Source of the DNA: Nitrospira sp.
Lineage (GTDB): Bacteria; Nitrospirota; Nitrospiria; Nitrospirales; Nitrospiraceae
Assembly: GCA_023248215.1 (NCBI GenBank)
Contig: JAHFEW010000007.1
Location: 1 to 64,000 of the forward strand
Direction of reading: 5' to 3'
DNA: 64,000 bases
The notes under the pieces were generated by a model that saw only the letters and a program-made list of their open reading frames with translations, had not been told where the DNA came from and did no database searches. A program made the position numbers and the translations under genes. Below, piece after piece: positions 42,027-51,848 of the stretch; positions within the stretch are counted from its first letter, which is position 1, and each line of letters starts with the position of its first letter.

Positions 42027-45000
42027 CGGGGTGAACGGGGTCCCGACACATATCCTCCTGATCGAGGACAATCCGGGTGACGCCAGAATATTGCGGGAAC
42101 TCCTCGCCGAGGCAGACCCCAGCCGATTCACCCTCACCCATGTCGACCGACTTGCCAAGGGAATCACCTGTATACAGGAGGGCGGGATCGAGATCGTCTT
42201 GCTCGATTTGTCACTGCCCGACAGCCAGGGGTTTGCCACGTTGATCGCGATGCACAAGGTCGCGATGGGCATTCCCATCGTCGTGATGACCGGCATAGAA
42301 GACGAGGCCTTGGGATTGCAGCTGGTCCAACAGGGCGCACAGGATTATCTGGTGAAAGGCCAGGTGACCGGCCCTCTCCTGCAGCGCTCGTTGCGCTACG
42401 CCCTCGAACGTGCGCGGATGGCCAACGAATTACGGCAGAAGACGACCCTCCTTCAGTCCGTTCTGGACAGCATGGCCGACGGGGTCGTCATGGCCGACGA
42501 CGCCGGTGCATTCCAGCTGTGGAATCCTGCCGCCGAACGCATCGTCGGAACCGGCCCCATGACCCTGGACGTCGATCAGTGGTCGTCGCACTTCGGTCTG
42601 TTGCTACCGGACACCATCACGCCCTACCCAAGAGAAGAGCTTCCCCTCGTGAGAGCCATACGCGGCGAGTCGGTCAACGACGTCCTGCTGTTCCTGCCAA
42701 ATACTCATCGCCGCTCCGAAGTATGGTTGAGCGTGAATGCCCGCCCGCTTCGGGATGAATCGGGACACATCAGGGGTGGGGTGGCCGTCTTTCGTGACAT
42801 CACGGAACGCAAACGGACAGAAGAAGCGTTGCGGGAAAGCCAAGAACGGTACCAATTGTTGGTGACGAAGGCCAACGACATCATCTATCGAACCGACGCC
42901 ATGGGCCGGTTTACCTTTGTGAATCCCGTCGCCACGCGCATCATGAAATATTCGGAGCAGGAATTGCTCAACCGCCGGTTCGTGGACTTGATCCATCCCG
43001 ATCATCAGGCGGCGGCTGAACGATTCTACGGACGGCAGTTCGTCCGGCAACGGCCAAGTACCTATTACGAATTTCCAGCCGTCGCCAAGGATGGCAGCGA
43101 AGTGTGGATCGGCCAGAACGTGCAAGTCCTCCTGGAAGACAGCAAGGTAGTCGGGTTCCAAGCGGTGGCTCGTGATATCACCGAGCGTAAGCGGGTCCAG
43201 GTCGCGCTCGCGGCGAGTGAAGAACGGTTCCGCTCGCTGGTTTCCAACCTTCCAGGGGCGGTCTATCGCTGCGCCTGCGATCCTGCCTGGACGATGGACT
43301 TCCTCAGCGACCCGATCAAGCACCTCTGCGGCTATCCAGCCTCGGATTTCCTCGCCAATAAGGTCAGATCCTATGCCAGCGTGATTCATCCGGATGACCT
43401 GCAGATGGTCGAGCGCGTCGTACTGGGTGCGGTGGCGCAGCGCCAGCCCTTTTCCCTCGAGTATCGGCTACTCCACAAAGACGGCGGTATCCGGTGGGTG
43501 TATGGGAAGGGCCAGGGCGTATTCGCCGCCGACGGCCAGGTCTTCTGGCTTGATGGAGCCATCTTCGACATCACAGACCGCAAGCGAGCGGAGGAGGCAC
43601 TGCTGGAAAGTGAAGAGCGGTCGCGGTCGATCGTGCAATCGTCCAACGACGCGATTATTTTGATGGATACCGAGGGAAACGTGGCGTTCTGGAACAGCGG
43701 TGCGGAAAAGACGTTCGGCTATGCCGCTGATGAGATGGTCGGCCAGTCGATGACCCGCATTATTCCCGAACGATTCCGCGAGGCCCACCAACGAGGAGTC
43801 CAACGGGTGGCTGCCGCGGGACGATTGACCGTACAAGCCAGCATGTTCGAACTGGCGGGGCTGAGAAAAGACGGCACGGAGTTTCCGTTGGAGTTCAGCC
43901 TGGCCTCCTGGACCGCCAAGTCAAGACTGTTCATCACCGGCATCATTCGCGATATCAGCGAGCGCCTACAGGCAGAATCAGCGTTACGCGAAAGTGAAGA
44001 ACGGTTCAAAGCGATCATGGATAACAGTCCCTCGCTAATTTTTCTCAAAGATGCGGCAGGGCACTATCTGCAGGTGAATCGAAAATTCGAACAGACCTTC
44101 CACCTGGCCGGCGAGGAGATTATTGGCAAAACGGACGATGAAATTTTCCCCTCGCAACAGGCTGCTGCGTTTCAGATCAATGATCGACAGGTGTTTGGGA
44201 CCGGTCTCCCGATAGAGTTTGAGGAAATAGCGGTTCACGATGATGGGCCTCACACCAGCATCGTGGTGAAATTCCCCCTGTTCACCCCCCAAGGCAACTG
44301 CTACGCCTTATGCGGCATGACCACGGATATCACCGACCGCAAACGCGCCGAAGAAACTCTCCATCGCAGTGAAGAACTGCTCCGTTCGGTCATCAACAAT
44401 GCAACCGCCGTCATCTATGCCAAGCAGGCCGACGGACGCTACCTCATGGTCAATTCGCGGTTCGAACAGCTCTTTCATCTCACCTCGGAGCAGATTCGCG
44501 GAAAAACCGATCATGACATTTTCCCGAAGGACATCGCCGATGTGTTTCGGACAAACGACCGGTGGGTCCTCACGAACGGCCAGCCGTTGGAAATCGAAGA
44601 GTATGCGCCCCATGCCGACGGCCTGCATACCTATCTGTCGGTCAAAGTCCCGATCCGCGACCAGGCCGGCCACGTCTCCGCCATGTGTGGCATTTCCACC
44701 GACATCACGGAACGCAAACGAGCGGAAGAAGAGCGGCAGAAGCTCGCCAGGGAACGGTTGCTACTCCTGGACTCGACAGGGGACGGCATCTATGGAATCG
44801 ATCCGGACGGTCGTTGTACCTTCATCAACAGGGCCGGCGCAAAGATGCTGGGATACGAACCCGCCGAAGTGATGGGCAAGAACATGCATCAGCTCATTCA
44901 CCATTCATTTCCGGATCGTTCTCCCTATCCTCGCACGCAATGCCATATCTACGAGGTCTTGCACAGCGGGCGAGGCTGTCACATTGACGACGAGGTCTTC

Positions 45001-46347
45001 TGGCGGAAGGATGGCACGGCATTTCCAGCCGACTACTCTTCCTTTCCCGTCTTCGAACAAGACACCATCGCGGGTACGGTGGTGACCTTCATCGACATTA
45101 CCACCCGCAAACGGTTGGAGGAGGAGCGGAGCCAGCGGGCCCTGCGCCTGATCAAGCAGCAATCGGCCCTCACCGGTCTCACTCGGAGCAGGTTTTTTCA
45201 GAGTTCGGAGCTCATGCAGACGTTGCAGCGCATCACGGAAATGGCAGCGAGGACGCTCGACATCGAGCGGGTCGGCATTTGGCGGTATACCGATGATCGC
45301 AGCGCGATTCGCTGCATCGATCGCTACGAGTTGATGGGCACCCGCCATGTGAATGGAATGACGATCTCGGTCGCTTCCCGACCGGCCTACTTTGAGGCGT
45401 TGAGCACATCGCAGATGATCGCGATCGACGATGTTCAGACAGACGATCGCACCGCGCAATTTTATCCCGGCTACGCCTCGAAAGACGGCATCACCTCCAT
45501 GATGGACGTCCCGCTCTACTTATTCGGGAGATTGGAAGGCGTGATCTGCCACGAGCATATCGGACCCGCGCGAAAATGGATGGAGGATGAATGGATGTTC
45601 GCCATCGCCGTGTCGAACCTGGTCGCCCTTGCCTACGAAGAAGACGAACGCAAACGTGCCGAAGTGCAGCTCCAGCATTCCCAAGAACGGCTGAGAAGCC
45701 TGACCGGGCGTCTCGAATCCGTGCGGGAGGAAGAGCAGACCAGAATCGCCCGCGAAGTGCATGACGAATTGGGGCAAGCGCTGACGGGCGTGAAATTAGA
45801 GCTGGCGTTCTTGCGCGACCAACTTTCCGACCTACGTCCGGCCGTACTCGACAGAGTCGAGTCGACCGTGAAACTCGTCGATCGAACGATGCAATCCGTG
45901 CGAAAGATCGCGACGGAATTGAGGCCGGTGGTACTGGACCAACTCGGCCTCATTCCCGCCATCGAGTGGCAGGCAGGCGAATTCCAGAACAGAACCGGCA
46001 TCCAATGCACGCTGAATATCTATCTCCGGACCGTGGCGTTATCCGTGGACCGCTCCACGGGTGTGTTCCGCATTTTTCAGGAAATCCTGACCAATGTGGC
46101 CCGTCATGCGCAGGCCTCTCGTGTGGACATCAGCATGCAAGAGCATACGGGACATCTTCTGCTGCAAGTGAGCGACAATGGTCGAGGCATCACAGAGGTT
46201 GAAGTCTCCGGTTCTCAATCCCTGGGGCTTCTCGGGATGCGCGAGCGCGCGCTGCTGCTGGGAGGAGAAACCAAAATCGAACGCAACCTCGAACAGGGGA
46301 CGACGGTGAGCGTCCGCGTTCCCCTCGACCAATCACAGCCGGAGTAA
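42013..46347 (+). CDS. REC-multiPAS-GAF-HisKA_3 sensor kinase, 1444 aa
   Basis: Domains in order: N-terminal receiver (about 10-130; [11 protein letters not shown], phospho-Asp in [12 protein letters not shown]), about seven PAS domains (about 135-1040, each closing with a DIT(E/D)RKRAE-type linker), a GAF domain (about 1065-1215), HisKA_3 (His1250 in [13 protein letters not shown]) and HATPase_c. The two PAS units at about 650-770 and 785-905 are close copies of each other. No membrane helix, so cytoplasmic. The NarL-type regulator at 46416 is the expected partner. The upstream receiver gene overlaps, hence a phosphorelay from the membrane kinase through the receivers is possible. Confidence 0.9.
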   Translation: MGKADGVNGVPTHILLIEDNPGDARILRELLAEADPSRFTLTHVDRLAKGITCIQEGGIEIVLLDLSLPDSQGFATLIAMHKVAMGIPIVVMTGIEDEALGLQLVQQGAQDYLVKGQVTGPLLQRSLRYALERARMANELRQKTTLLQSVLDSMADGVVMADDAGAFQLWNPAAERIVGTGPMTLDVDQWSSHFGLLLPDTITPYPREELPLVRAIRGESVNDVLLFLPNTHRRSEVWLSVNARPLRDESGHIRGGVAVFRDITERKRTEEALRESQERYQLLVTKANDIIYRTDAMGRFTFVNPVATRIMKYSEQELLNRRFVDLIHPDHQAAAERFYGRQFVRQRPSTYYEFPAVAKDGSEVWIGQNVQVLLEDSKVVGFQAVARDITERKRVQVALAASEERFRSLVSNLPGAVYRCACDPAWTMDFLSDPIKHLCGYPASDFLANKVRSYASVIHPDDLQMVERVVLGAVAQRQPFSLEYRLLHKDGGIRWVYGKGQGVFAADGQVFWLDGAIFDITDRKRAEEALLESEERSRSIVQSSNDAIILMDTEGNVAFWNSGAEKTFGYAADEMVGQSMTRIIPERFREAHQRGVQRVAAAGRLTVQASMFELAGLRKDGTEFPLEFSLASWTAKSRLFITGIIRDISERLQAESALRESEERFKAIMDNSPSLIFLKDAAGHYLQVNRKFEQTFHLAGEEIIGKTDDEIFPSQQAAAFQINDRQVFGTGLPIEFEEIAVHDDGPHTSIVVKFPLFTPQGNCYALCGMTTDITDRKRAEETLHRSEELLRSVINNATAVIYAKQADGRYLMVNSRFEQLFHLTSEQIRGKTDHDIFPKDIADVFRTNDRWVLTNGQPLEIEEYAPHADGLHTYLSVKVPIRDQAGHVSAMCGISTDITERKRAEEERQKLARERLLLLDSTGDGIYGIDPDGRCTFINRAGAKMLGYEPAEVMGKNMHQLIHHSFPDRSPYPRTQCHIYEVLHSGRGCHIDDEVFWRKDGTAFPADYSSFPVFEQDTIAGTVVTFIDITTRKRLEEERSQRALRLIKQQSALTGLTRSRFFQSSELMQTLQRITEMAARTLDIERVGIWRYTDDRSAIRCIDRYELMGTRHVNGMTISVASRPAYFEALSTSQMIAIDDVQTDDRTAQFYPGYASKDGITSMMDVPLYLFGRLEGVICHEHIGPARKWMEDEWMFAIAVSNLVALAYEEDERKRAEVQLQHSQERLRSLTGRLESVREEEQTRIAREVHDELGQALTGVKLELAFLRDQLSDLRPAVLDRVESTVKLVDRTMQSVRKIATELRPVVLDQLGLIPAIEWQAGEFQNRTGIQCTLNIYLRTVALSVDRSTGVFRIFQEILTNVARHAQASRVDISMQEHTGHLLLQVSDNGRGITEVEVSGSQSLGLLGMRERALLLGGETKIERNLEQGTTVSVRVPLDQSQPE

Positions 46348-46415
46348 ACGGATCATGCCCCACCGCGTCACAGCATGGGACACATGACAAGAATCGGCAA
46401 GGCAGGACAGAGGCC

Positions 46416-47057
46416 ATGAAAATCCTAGTCGTCGACGATCATGCGGTGGTGCGCCACGGAGTCAAACAAATCCTGATCGAACACTTCCAGTGTTCCGTCA
46501 TCGGCGAGGCTCAGAATGCCGAGGAAATGATCGAACAGGTTCAAAAAAAACACTGGAGCATCGTCATCCTTGATGTGGGCATGCCCGGGAAGGGCGGACT
46601 GGACGCGCTCAAGGAGCTGAAGCAGCTACACCCGAAACTTCCCGTGCTGGTGCTGAGCGCATATCCGGAAGATCAGCTTGCGCTGCGTACATTGAAGGCC
46701 GGGGCGTCCGGCTATCTGTCGAAAGACAGCGCGCCGAATGAACTGGTGCACGCGATCCGCAAAATCATCGCCGGCGGCAAGTACGTGAGTGCAGCGGTGG
46801 CCGAGCTCCTGGCCTTGAATCTAGAGAGTGACCTAGAGAAGCCCCTTCACGAACAATTGTCCGATCGCGAGTATCAAGTGCTGTGCATGATCGCAGTGGG
46901 AAAAAGCTTGAAGGAGATCGCCGATGATTTGTGCGTGAGCATCAGCACCGTCAACACCTACCGGGCGCGTATCCTGGAAAAAATGCAGCTAAAGAACAAC
47001 ACCGAACTCACGCATTACGCCATCGAGAATCGCCTGGTGAACCGCCTCGTCACGTGA
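46416..47057 (+). CDS. NarL/FixJ-family response regulator, 213 aa
   Basis: Receiver (1-120) with acidic pair VVDDH, Asp53 in ILDVGMPGKGG, Ser/Thr in VLSAY and Lys in LSKDS; LuxR-type helix-turn-helix at about 148-205 (LSDREYQVLCMIAVGKSLKEIADDL, SISTVNTYRARILEKM). HisKA_3 kinases usually pair with this type, and its gene follows the 1444-aa kinase by 68 bases. A transcription factor; targets unknown, maybe the gene string downstream. Confidence 0.95.
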   Translation: MKILVVDDHAVVRHGVKQILIEHFQCSVIGEAQNAEEMIEQVQKKHWSIVILDVGMPGKGGLDALKELKQLHPKLPVLVLSAYPEDQLALRTLKAGASGYLSKDSAPNELVHAIRKIIAGGKYVSAAVAELLALNLESDLEKPLHEQLSDREYQVLCMIAVGKSLKEIADDLCVSISTVNTYRARILEKMQLKNNTELTHYAIENRLVNRLVT

Positions 47058-47312
47058 CCCCATCCTGTCATTCCTTCCTGTCGCACCTTCGTAGCATAAA
47101 CGTCGACACAACAACTCAGCAAAACGGCGACGTATAAATTGCGTAAAGGGCGATGCTCTTCATGGTCTTGCCCCGGTACAAATAGCACCGTCGATGCAGT
47201 CGGTTTGTGGGAGCGGCCGTCCTCGACTGTTTTCAGAAGGGATGACCAAGCGGCAGTATCCGTACTGTGCATCCCTGAGACCAAGACCATCCGGGAACAC
47301 GTGGGGGATCGT

Positions 47313-47597
47313 ATGACCGAGAACTACGAAATCGGGGTGCTCATAACGCAAGAGCTGGAGCAGCATGGTCCCTGCACGTTGGAAGCCCTCGCTCACAACC
47401 TTCCAACCTGTGGCTGGAATCAGGTGTTTATGGCGGTTGACGCACTGTCGCGGGACGGCGCGATTACCCTCCAACCTCAGGCTCGTTTCCAATACCTGGT
47501 GTCTCTGGCGCCTACTCATAAACATGCCTTGCATTTCGATTCCATCAGGAGGGTAGCGGGAGCCCTGCAGGAAGGTCGTGGTTCATACGAGAGATAA
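47313..47597 (+). CDS. Small winged-helix-like protein, 94 aa
   Basis: ATG with GGGGGAT upstream. TENYEIGVLITQELEQHGPCTLEALAHNLPTCGWNQVFMAVDALSRDGAITLQP reads as helix-helix-recognition helix-wing, like MarR/ArsR cores, although I cannot name a family. The remaining 40 residues have no clear domain. The frame extends upstream to 47139, but that part is not protein-like. The stop lies 13 bases before the next start. A short frame (47242-47316) ends across its ATG. Confidence 0.6.
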   Translation: MTENYEIGVLITQELEQHGPCTLEALAHNLPTCGWNQVFMAVDALSRDGAITLQPQARFQYLVSLAPTHKHALHFDSIRRVAGALQEGRGSYER

Positions 47598-47610
47598 GGG
47601 AGGGCGACAC

Positions 47611-48030
47611 ATGAACACCACTATGAACAGAGTCAAGCAGACCGGAAGAACGCGCGTGATGATTGTCGATCCTGAGTGGCAGTTTGGACTCGAACTTGCC
47701 GATTGTCTCGCAACCAGCGGATACCAGGCAATCCTCGTTCGAAGTCTTGAGTCGATGATCGACGATCTCGGCGAGTTGCAGCCAGGTGCGATCTTGCTCC
47801 GCGCTGATTCGTACGGCGACAAGCTCGGGGGCCATGGGGCCGAAACATTAGAAACCGTCAAGGCCCTCTGTCCGCAGGCACCGGTGCTGATGCTGACCAA
47901 GCCGGGTCATGACACCATGCCTGCTGTCTCGCAGCGCACAGTCGAAGCTCCCCCACCCATTATCCCACCGACTCGGGTAGTGGAGCTGCTTCAAACAAAG
48001 CTCGGCATCCCTTGCGCGCGCGTGCTCTAA
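47611..48030 (+). CDS. Pseudo-receiver domain protein, 139 aa
   Basis: GGAGGG precedes the ATG. VMIVDPEWQFGLELADCLATSGYQAILV has the strand-helix beginning of a receiver, but the acidic pair is reduced to one Asp (VDPEW), the phospho-acceptor position reads LLRADS with Arg64 in place of Asp, and the last strand is LMLTKPGHD. It should therefore not be phosphorylated in the usual way. No output domain. It is one of two such proteins in this gene string. The name receiver rests on fold pattern only. Confidence 0.6.
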   Translation: MNTTMNRVKQTGRTRVMIVDPEWQFGLELADCLATSGYQAILVRSLESMIDDLGELQPGAILLRADSYGDKLGGHGAETLETVKALCPQAPVLMLTKPGHDTMPAVSQRTVEAPPPIIPPTRVVELLQTKLGIPCARVL

Positions 48031-48085
48031 CGTGGCGCGCTCATCTTAAAGCACACAAGCAGTCAACTCCAAGGAGACGTCACAC

Positions 48086-48397
48086 ATGGCACGACAGCGG
48101 GCAAAAACGACCCTGGACACCAATGGACGACAGGGGCGATCCCTCGCCCCGACACATGTACCGACGCAAGACAACAAGGATCGTCAGACCTTGTTGCACA
48201 AGAACGGCAGCTGCACGGCGATCGATGACACCCGGATGCGTATCGAGAAGCTGGCCTATGAGCTGTACCAGCGACGCGGATGCCAGGACGGCCATGATCG
48301 GGAAGATTGGCTGGAGGCCGAACGGGTGGCGCTCAAGCAAACGACGGGTGCGGACACGAGCAGCTTCGACCGCCTCACGACCTCCTCTCTGGCATAA
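48086..48397 (+). CDS. DUF2934 protein, 103 aa
   Basis: The last 50 residues match DUF2934: RIEKLAYELYQRRGCQDGHDREDWLEAERVAL. The first half is basic, Gln/Thr-rich and likely disordered. CCAAGGAG lies upstream. The function of the domain is unknown; it is frequent in Nitrospira and Deltaproteobacteria, often next to signalling genes. Confidence 0.85.
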   Translation: MARQRAKTTLDTNGRQGRSLAPTHVPTQDNKDRQTLLHKNGSCTAIDDTRMRIEKLAYELYQRRGCQDGHDREDWLEAERVALKQTTGADTSSFDRLTTSSLA

Positions 48398-48441
48398 CGT
48401 GTGAGAAGACGGCAAACGGAAGACCATTCACGGACAACCTC

Positions 48442-48849
48442 ATGACGCTCTGCCCGACAACCCACTGCGGCCAACTGATGAAACCCGACTCCCGTGCCGG
48501 TTATGACGCACAGACTGGTCTCGAGTGTCTGCGTTGTTGCCGCTGCGGGCATCGTGGCATGAAGGCGCAACATGGACTGCAGCTTCTGTTTACCGGGCAG
48601 CGTGAATATGTCTTCAGTTATGGTCCCTCCCTCTCCTATCTCAAGGTGGTGCTCTCGGCGGTCGCGCTGAATCGGTTCAGAGGACAAGGCCTCTCACCGA
48701 CCCAACTGGCGGCCTCCGTCGCCGAATGGGCGCTCCTCATGGGACAGGCTTGCGGCACTGTGCGGCCCTCAGGCGACCTGGTCCTTTCACGTTGTTATGA
48801 GTATTGTGAACGGCAGGCGCCGAAAGGCGCCGGTGTCTCATCACTGTAG
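48442..48849 (+). CDS. Cys-rich protein of unknown function, 135 aa
   Basis: Starts MTLCPTTHCGQLM. Cysteines at about 4, 9, 31, 34, 35 and 38 (CLRCCRCGHRGMK) look like a treble-clef or zinc ribbon: CPTTHC...CLRCCRC. The second half is helical (SYLKVVLSAVALNRFRG, LAASVAEWALLMGQACG). I do not recognise a family. No Shine-Dalgarno sequence stands out. The frame extends back to 48307 but would run inside the DUF2934 gene. Gene ends 25 bases before the LuxR-type gene. Confidence 0.6.
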   Translation: MTLCPTTHCGQLMKPDSRAGYDAQTGLECLRCCRCGHRGMKAQHGLQLLFTGQREYVFSYGPSLSYLKVVLSAVALNRFRGQGLSPTQLAASVAEWALLMGQACGTVRPSGDLVLSRCYEYCERQAPKGAGVSSL

Positions 48850-48874
48850 GCCTGTGGCCCTGACGGACTGATCT

Positions 48875-49570
48875 ATGAGCGGACTAGAACGAAGCAATAC
48901 CCCGATTACAGCGGCGATCGTCAGTAAGAATCACCTCGTGCACCTTGGTCTTCAGGCCGTCGTCAAATCCCAACAGCACATCCGGCTCATTGGAGCAGCG
49001 ACGAGCGCGGTGGAAGCGGAGGAACTCATCGCACGAGAGAAACCTCAGGTGATCATCATCGAGCTAGAGCCTGAGATCGATATCATGGGACTGGTGCGAA
49101 AGATGAAGACATCCGTCCCGACGACAAAAATCGTGTTATTGAGCGGCATTGAAGACAAACACCGCGCCTGGGAAGCCTTGTCATCCGGGGTAGACGGCAT
49201 TGTGCTGAGCATTCAGCCGCCGGCGGCCCTACTCGCGATCATCGACTACGTCTGTCATGGCCAGGCAAAGACGATACCAGATGAACTCAATGGAACAGGC
49301 CGACTGAACGGATTGGCCCTCGGCATCTCCAATGCAGGCCCCTCATCGCCGAGGAGCTCGGACGCCTTGACCAAACGCGAGCGTGAGATCATCGATTTGA
49401 TTGGGCAAGGACTCTCAAACAAGGACATTGCCGACCATCTCTGCATTTGTTCCACGACCGTGCGCCATCACCTCACCAGCATATTTGACAAACTCGGCGT
49501 GACCAGTCGCCAGAAGCTTCTGATTCGAGCCCATCAGCATGGCCTCGTGGAATTCAGGACCTTTGCATAA
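48875..49570 (+). CDS. LuxR-type regulator with degenerate receiver, 231 aa
   Basis: Laid out as a NarL/FixJ regulator: receiver-like domain (about 10-125) and LuxR helix-turn-helix (about 165-225; LTKREREIIDLIGQGLSNKDIADHL, CSTTVRHHLTSIFDKLGV). The receiver has lost its chemistry: AAIVSKNH instead of VDD at the N-terminus, Glu63 (IIIELEPE) at the phospho-acceptor, and no conserved Lys in VLSIQPP. The Glu could mimic a permanently phosphorylated state. A DNA-binding protein that likely works without phosphorylation. Confidence 0.88.
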   Translation: MSGLERSNTPITAAIVSKNHLVHLGLQAVVKSQQHIRLIGAATSAVEAEELIAREKPQVIIIELEPEIDIMGLVRKMKTSVPTTKIVLLSGIEDKHRAWEALSSGVDGIVLSIQPPAALLAIIDYVCHGQAKTIPDELNGTGRLNGLALGISNAGPSSPRSSDALTKREREIIDLIGQGLSNKDIADHLCICSTTVRHHLTSIFDKLGVTSRQKLLIRAHQHGLVEFRTFA

Positions 49571-49626
49571 ATTTTCACGGGTGAGGTGGGAGGGACCACT
49601 TTGAAGGCAAGGCGGCTGAGTTCCGC

Positions 49627-50301
49627 TCAGGAATCAACTTTTTCGGTGACTCTTGCGACGAGCGCCTTCTGCTTCATGCGTTCCATCAGTTCAGAAAAGG
49701 ACCCTTCGCGCAGAATGCGTGAGAACTGCGTCTGGTAATTCGCCACGATGCTGGCGCCATCGCAGACCAGGTCATTCATGAGCCACGTTCCAGACCGGTG
49801 CACCACCTGAAACTCAATCCTCGTATCAACGTCCGCCCCGGCAGGCGCCGTCGTCACCTGCATCGCTTCTTTATTGCCCCGTTCGGAAAGATACGCGACC
49901 TGTGCAGAGGAGTACTCCCGGAGTCTGTCAGCCACCTCATCGCGCAACAACTGCACGAACAACCGGACATACTGCCGTCGCTCGGCAGCATTCAATCCGT
50001 TCCAGGCCTCTCCGAGGGAACGCTCGGCCATCTCTTCGTAGTTGAACGAGCGCCGCACGACTTGCTCGATTTCCCACTGACGTTGCGCCGACCGGCTGGC
50101 ATCCTTCAGTTCCGTCAGGATGTATAGGATATCGTTCATGGTGCGCTGGACAGCCATCGTGGGACTTTGCTCAGACAATGGGGATACCGCTTGAGAGTTC
50201 CCTGACAGCATCACAAACAGGACCAAGAATACCGCCTGTCGACACCACTGCCAGCTAGCCGAACCGTGCTCAGGCGCCACGCCGTTGGAACTGTGTCCCA
50301 T
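49627..50301 (-). CDS. mlaC: MlaC/Ttg2D-type periplasmic lipid carrier, 224 aa
   Basis: ABC auxiliary (Tol_Tol_Ttg2) family, the periplasmic phospholipid chaperone of Mla. A signal peptide covers about 18-40 (VFLVLFVMLSGNSQA). Family stretches include RSFNYEEMAERSLGEAWNGLNAAERRQYVRLFVQLLRD, IEFQVVHRSGTWLMNDLVCDGASIVANYQTQFSRIL and the closing SFSELMERM. The ATG at 50301 has AGGGAG upstream. The gene lies apart from the mlaEFD-like operon 16 kb away. Confidence 0.88.
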   Translation of the reverse strand: MGHSSNGVAPEHGSASWQWCRQAVFLVLFVMLSGNSQAVSPLSEQSPTMAVQRTMNDILYILTELKDASRSAQRQWEIEQVVRRSFNYEEMAERSLGEAWNGLNAAERRQYVRLFVQLLRDEVADRLREYSSAQVAYLSERGNKEAMQVTTAPAGADVDTRIEFQVVHRSGTWLMNDLVCDGASIVANYQTQFSRILREGSFSELMERMKQKALVARVTEKVDS

Positions 50302-50411
50302 ACTCCCTGCCTTTCGGTCATACATTGATGTCAGCGTACTAATGGTACTGGCCGTAAAAACCACGCGTCAAGCACGTGGATATACCTGGTTCCTGAGCCC
50401 GAGTGTGCGCC

Positions 50412-50436
50412 GGCAGGGCTGCGACCCTGTACTTGC
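50412..50436. repeat. Diverged half-copy of the 4245 inverted-repeat arm
   Basis: GCCGGCAGGGCTGCGACCCT resembles the left arm region at 4243-4267 with a few substitutions, and the match extends a few bases (GTACT versus CTACT). No second arm is seen nearby. This may be a decayed member of the same repeat family or chance. Confidence 0.3.
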
Positions 50437-50493
50437 CTTGGTCCGACGGTGGCCTATTGAGAGATTTTCTTTTCCTCTCCCCTAAACCTTCGG

Positions 50494-50499
50494 TATACT
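50494..50499 (+). promoter_or_regulatory. -10 box just before the mltC-like start
   Basis: TATACT ends six bases before the ATG at 50506, which leaves no leader or Shine-Dalgarno sequence. No good -35 is visible at the right distance, so this is tentative. Confidence 0.35.
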
Positions 50500-50505
50500 C
50501 CCGCC

Positions 50506-51756
50506 ATGTCTTATCGACGATTGCCTTGGCTGCTGCTGAGTCTCACCACCCCTGCGCTTCTCTCCGGCTGCGAAACGACCGATAAAATGCTCGGTGCCGC
50601 CGAGCGTGCCGTCGGCAGCAGCAGCGGGAGAACCGTCCTGGATATCGTGGGCGGCAAGGATCCGGCTGAAATCGCACGGCGACGAATCGAGAATTATGGT
50701 CGGGACCCTCAGGCCCTGCTCAGAGACCTCCGGTCGATTCAACGCGACTTCCAAGCCCTGATGGCGGCCTTGACCGGAGAGGTCGGCAAGAAATGGGGCA
50801 CGAAAGAAGTCAAACTGCCCGAGCAGAAGAAGTACGTCAAATACACGCAAAACTATCGCAGCCGGGCCATTGTCGACTTCGATGCCGGAAACATTCTAAT
50901 CGAGACACTTGACGAGAAGGATCCCCAAGCGAGCCTGAAGAACGCCGTCGTCACCACGCTCCTGACACCCAATGATCCCCGCAGCGTCGACCTCTTTACG
51001 GATAAAGAAATCACCCTGACCGGCGACAAAGAGCCCTATCTCTTGGGTCTGGTATTGGACAAAGTCGGCAAGCCGGTGCGAACTCCGACGGAGGCGGAAC
51101 AATTTGCCGAGTCGCTTCTATCGAAAGGCGCGACGACACGCAAGGTCGAGCAAGACGATGGTCCGAAGACCGCGCACGTGGTGAACATCCCCATGGTCAC
51201 TAACTTCTCACACAAACAGGCCGAAAAATATCGCGGAGTCGTGGGCCAGTTTGCGGAGAGGTATCAGATCAGCCCGAGCCTCGTGTTTGCCATCATTCGT
51301 ACGGAGAGCAACTTCAATCCGTTTGCCGTGAGCTCCGCACCGGCCTATGGCTTGATGCAGCTGGTCCCCACCAGCGGCGGACGCGATGCCTATCGCAAAG
51401 CCAAAGGCGAGGACAAGGCGCCCACACGCGACTATCTCTTCGATCCCGAAAACAACATCGAACTGGGAGCAGCCTATCTCAATGTATTGACCTACTCCCA
51501 GTTGGATGACGTCATGGATCTCGTCTCACGGGAATACTGCGTCATCTCTGCCTATAACACCGGTGCCGGCAATGTCTTCAAGACCTTCTCCAAAGATCAG
51601 CGCACCGCCCTGCAGCAAATCAATGGGCTCCAACCGGCCGCGCTCTATGACCGCCTCCGCACCGCCCTCCCCTATCAAGAGACCCGCGACTATCTGGCGA
51701 AAGTCGTTGGGTTCCGCAAACAGTTCGTGAGCATCGGCGATACCGTCGCTAAATAG
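50506..51756 (+). CDS. mltC: MltC-like membrane-bound lytic murein transglycosylase, 416 aa
   Basis: Lipoprotein signal with lipobox LLSGC (Cys at about 22). Residues about 60-225 form the MltC N-terminal domain (KYVKYTQNYRSRAIVDFDAGNILIETL), then the Slt domain (about 245-400): catalytic Glu267 in IIRTESNFNPFAVSSAPAYGLMQL, later YNTGAGNV. It cleaves peptidoglycan to anhydromuropeptides at the outer membrane inner face. Length is normal. Confidence 0.93.
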   Translation: MSYRRLPWLLLSLTTPALLSGCETTDKMLGAAERAVGSSSGRTVLDIVGGKDPAEIARRRIENYGRDPQALLRDLRSIQRDFQALMAALTGEVGKKWGTKEVKLPEQKKYVKYTQNYRSRAIVDFDAGNILIETLDEKDPQASLKNAVVTTLLTPNDPRSVDLFTDKEITLTGDKEPYLLGLVLDKVGKPVRTPTEAEQFAESLLSKGATTRKVEQDDGPKTAHVVNIPMVTNFSHKQAEKYRGVVGQFAERYQISPSLVFAIIRTESNFNPFAVSSAPAYGLMQLVPTSGGRDAYRKAKGEDKAPTRDYLFDPENNIELGAAYLNVLTYSQLDDVMDLVSREYCVISAYNTGAGNVFKTFSKDQRTALQQINGLQPAALYDRLRTALPYQETRDYLAKVVGFRKQFVSIGDTVAK

Positions 51757-51848
51757 CCGGAACAGGCCTTCCATTTCTGCTGACAGATTTCTTGCCCTTG
51801 CCGCGCATCCTTCGTTACAAGAAATCAGGCGTATGGTCACGAGAGGCA

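Noticed and set aside
42780-45130. Recurring DNA words near GACATCAC..ACCGCAAACG as possible direct repeats
   Set aside because: They encode the DIT(E/D)RKRAE linker after each PAS domain; this is protein-domain repetition, not a DNA element.
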